From Gammaproteobacteria bacterium (GTDB taxonomy: Bacteria; Pseudomonadota; Gammaproteobacteria; Arenicellales; JAOTYS01): 7,221 nt of DNA. A program made the translations under genes and the position numbers. The notes beneath the pieces are model-generated. The model did no database searches, was not told where the DNA came from, and saw nothing but the letters and a program-made list of their open reading frames with translations. The stretch covers positions 1 through 7,221 of the forward strand of contig JAOTYS010000239.1 in assembly GCA_029861795.1 (NCBI GenBank), in the 5' to 3' direction. Shown piece after piece: positions 5,983 to 7,221 of this stretch (its first letter is position 1; every line of letters starts with the position of its first letter).

Positions 5983-6019
5983 ATAGTTTTTTACTATTGT
6001 AACGATCATAACAATCAAT
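5983..6019. promoter_or_regulatory. OxyR operator between oxyR and the Prx-Grx gene
   Basis: ATAGTTTTTTACTAT (5983-5997) fits the OxyR half-site ATAGnTnnnAnCTAT with one mismatch. After exactly 7 nt comes a weaker second half, ATCATAACAATCAAT (6005-6019), giving the 37-bp two-dimer layout known for E. coli OxyR. It sits beside oxyR itself and upstream of a peroxidase gene, as expected for autoregulation plus activation. Confidence 0.68.
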
Positions 6020-6025
6020 TAGATC

Positions 6026-6031
6026 TATGAT
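6026..6031 (+). promoter_or_regulatory. Likely -10 box of the OxyR-activated Prx-Grx promoter
   Basis: TATGAT differs from TATAAT at one position and lies just past the OxyR operator. There is no good -35, as is usual for activator-dependent promoters. Transcription would start near 6038, about 44 nt before the preferred ATG. Confidence 0.42.
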
Positions 6032-6070
6032 CAAGTTTCGACCATAGTACGCGCATGGTTAATACTGAAC

Positions 6071-6076
6071 GAGGTG
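6071..6076 (+). promoter_or_regulatory. Ribosome binding site deciding the Prx-Grx start
   Basis: GAGGTG lies 5 nt before ATG 6082. The upstream in-frame ATG at 6055 has no purine-rich site, so 6082 is the better start. Confidence 0.7.
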
Positions 6077-6081
6077 TAAAA

Positions 6082-6843
6082 ATGTTACAAAGTAGAGAAG
6101 GGCAACCCGTTCCCACGGTTACTTTTAGGACGCGCGAAAATGGACAATGGTTGGACGTGACCACCGATGAGTTGTTTAAAGAGAAGACAGTGGTGGTGTT
6201 TGCCCTCCCTGGTGCCTTTACGCCTACTTGTTCATCCTCTCACCTGCCTCGCTACAATGAATTAGCGGAGGTTTTTAAGCAGAATGGTGTCGATGACATC
6301 ATTTGTATATCAGTCAATGATGCGTTTGTGATGGAAGAGTGGAAAAGGCAGCAGCAAGCTACCAAAGTGAGACTTATTCCCGATGGCAACGGAACCTTTA
6401 CCGAGGCGTTGGGTATGTTGGTAGACAAGGGGAAATTAGGATTCGGCAAACGCTCATGGCGTTATTCAATGCTGGTGAAAGACACCGTCATCAAAAAGAT
6501 GTTTATTGAACCCGAAGTAGAGGGCGATCCATTTCAAGTTTCCGATGCGGATACCATGTTGAATTACCTTAACCCCAATGCCCGCGAACCAGAGTTCGCC
6601 ACTATATTCACGCGACAGGGATGTCCCTATTGTGCGCAAGCAAAGAGCTTGCTAACAGAGCATGGTGTGCAGTTCGAACAGCTTGAATTACAGAATATGA
6701 TTTCTCCGAGATCATTACGTGCGCTAACCGGATCAACGTCGGTACCCCAAATTTTCATTCACGGAGAGCACATAGGTGGTGCTGATGAGCTGGAGCGTTA
6801 TCTCAGTAACGATGGCAATTCACAACGGGCGACAGCCGGGTAA
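6082..6843 (+). CDS. Hybrid peroxiredoxin-glutaredoxin (Prx5 type)
   Basis: A 253-residue fusion that reduces hydrogen peroxide and alkyl hydroperoxides using glutathione, with the glutaredoxin half recycling the peroxiredoxin half. Domain 1 (about 6-163) is a Prx5-type peroxiredoxin with peroxidatic C50 in PGAFTPTCSSSHLPRY. Domain 2 (about 168-243) is a glutaredoxin with active site CPYC (C181, C184), the cis-proline motif STSVPQIF (proline 222) and GG at 232-233 of the glutathione site. The arrangement closely resembles the PGdx enzyme described from Haemophilus influenzae and a Chromatium species. The preferred start is set by GAGGTG at 6071-6076; ATG 6055 would add nine residues. It is divergent from oxyR across a recognisable OxyR operator, so peroxide induction is expected. 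The last 10 residues are polar and look unconserved. Confidence 0.95.
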   Translation: MLQSREGQPVPTVTFRTRENGQWLDVTTDELFKEKTVVVFALPGAFTPTCSSSHLPRYNELAEVFKQNGVDDIICISVNDAFVMEEWKRQQQATKVRLIPDGNGTFTEALGMLVDKGKLGFGKRSWRYSMLVKDTVIKKMFIEPEVEGDPFQVSDADTMLNYLNPNAREPEFATIFTRQGCPYCAQAKSLLTEHGVQFEQLELQNMISPRSLRALTGSTSVPQIFIHGEHIGGADELERYLSNDGNSQRATAG

Positions 6844-6876
6844 CAGGATGCGGACTGGCGGACACAGTGTCCTCCT

Positions 6877-6901
6877 AGCGGCGGCATTTGGCGCTGTTTT
6901 T
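6877..6901 (+). terminator. Weak candidate intrinsic terminator after Prx-Grx
   Basis: AGCG (6877-6880) can pair with CGCT (6892-6895), followed by GTTTTT. The stem is short and broken by a mismatch, so efficiency is doubtful, but it is the only hairpin-plus-T-run after this gene. Confidence 0.33.
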
Positions 6902-6934
6902 CGCTGGCGACTGATAATACTTAGGATCTAGTCT

Positions 6935-6998
6935 GTCGCGCCTGGAAGGCGCTCCTACGAGCGGAGAAAACCCGTAGGAGCGGCATCCTGGTGCGACC
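6935..6998. repeat. REP-like inverted pair (BIME-like)
   Basis: The left inverted arm (6935-6960) starts GTCGCGCCTGGAAGG and ends CTCCTACGA. The right forward arm (6973-6998) starts CGTAGGAGCGG. The reverse complement of the left arm matches the right at 21 of 26 positions, so the pair can fold into a long imperfect stem over a 12-nt loop. The right arm is also the start of the tandem array. Confidence 0.8.
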
Positions 6999-7221
6999 TA
7001 TTGTTTTGGAGTTGTCGTGCCAAGGTTGTGTTCAATTAATGCTGGTTGCGCCTGGAGGCGTTCCCGCGGTATGAGGCGAATACCACTAATTTCGTAGGAG
7101 CGGCATCCTGGCGCGACCTATCGTTTTGGAGTTGTCGTGCCAAGGTTGTGTTCAATCAATGCTGGTTGCGCCTGGAGCCGATCCCGCGGTATGAGGCGAA
7201 TACCACTAATTTCGGAAGAGC
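6974..7221. repeat. 120-bp tandem repeat array (continues beyond window)
   Basis: Unit 1 (6974-7093) and unit 2 (7094-7213) are the same length and differ at only five positions. A third unit, slightly degenerate, begins at 7214 and is cut by the window end. Each unit starts with a forward REP arm (25 nt), carries a unique middle around TTTTGGAGTTGTCGTGCC, then an inverted degenerate REP arm (about 7044-7069 and 7164-7189), and ends in ACCACTAATTTC. The whole unit is repeated, so this is a satellite-like array built on a REP pair, not a spacer array. Confidence 0.9.

Larger units (their letters stand above)
6844..7221. other. 378-bp gene-free stretch holding REP-like repeats and a tandem array
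   Basis: It follows the Prx-Grx stop codon to the window end. It contains the odd palindrome GGACACAGTGTCC (6860-6872), a weak terminator candidate, an inverted REP pair and a 120-bp tandem array. No open frame with gene character was found on either strand. Confidence 0.75.

Noticed and set aside
6974..7221. CRISPR array
   Set aside because: The unit is 120 bp and repeats throughout with no variable spacers, and no cas gene is present.

Overview
This window looks like a piece of a gammaproteobacterial chromosome with roughly balanced GC. Evidence for this: the recG tail runs into ubiA, the LysR regulator is clearly OxyR with both redox cysteines at the Escherichia coli positions, a fused peroxiredoxin-glutaredoxin is divergent from it, and REP-like palindromes fill the gaps between genes. 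I cannot name the genus. All main genes look intact except recG, which is cut by the window edge. No rRNA, tRNA, CRISPR array, insertion sequence or transposase gene is visible.

Layout, left to right. (1) 1-955 (+): the last 30 codons of a probable recG helicase gene, overlapping ubiA (4-hydroxybenzoate polyprenyltransferase, ubiquinone synthesis). (2) 1174-1800 (+): a lone ParA/MinD-type ATPase with no ParB-like partner. (3) 1833-4436: the three-gene AmmeMemoRadiSam set. The AMMECR1-domain gene and the MEMO-domain gene form an overlapping minus-strand pair. The radical SAM gene faces away from them across a 152-bp promoter region. The set is conserved across bacteria and archaea, but its biochemical role is not established. 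(4) 4437-5029: a gene-free stretch with degenerate and intact REP-like palindromes, a duplicated ~85-bp block and an unrelated strong hairpin. (5) 5030-6843: oxyR (-) and a hybrid Prx5-glutaredoxin gene (+), divergent, with a good OxyR operator between them. (6) 6844-7221: more REP-like inverted pairs leading into a 120-bp tandem array that runs off the window end.

Functionally, the clearest unit is the OxyR-controlled peroxide defence module: sensor-regulator, operator and glutathione-dependent peroxidase. The AmmeMemoRadiSam set is the least understood one. Its MEMO protein keeps the three residues proposed as metal ligands in human MEMO1, and its radical SAM enzyme carries extra cysteine clusters at both ends. 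The 120-bp tandem array, built from a forward and an inverted REP-like arm, is the most unusual DNA structure.
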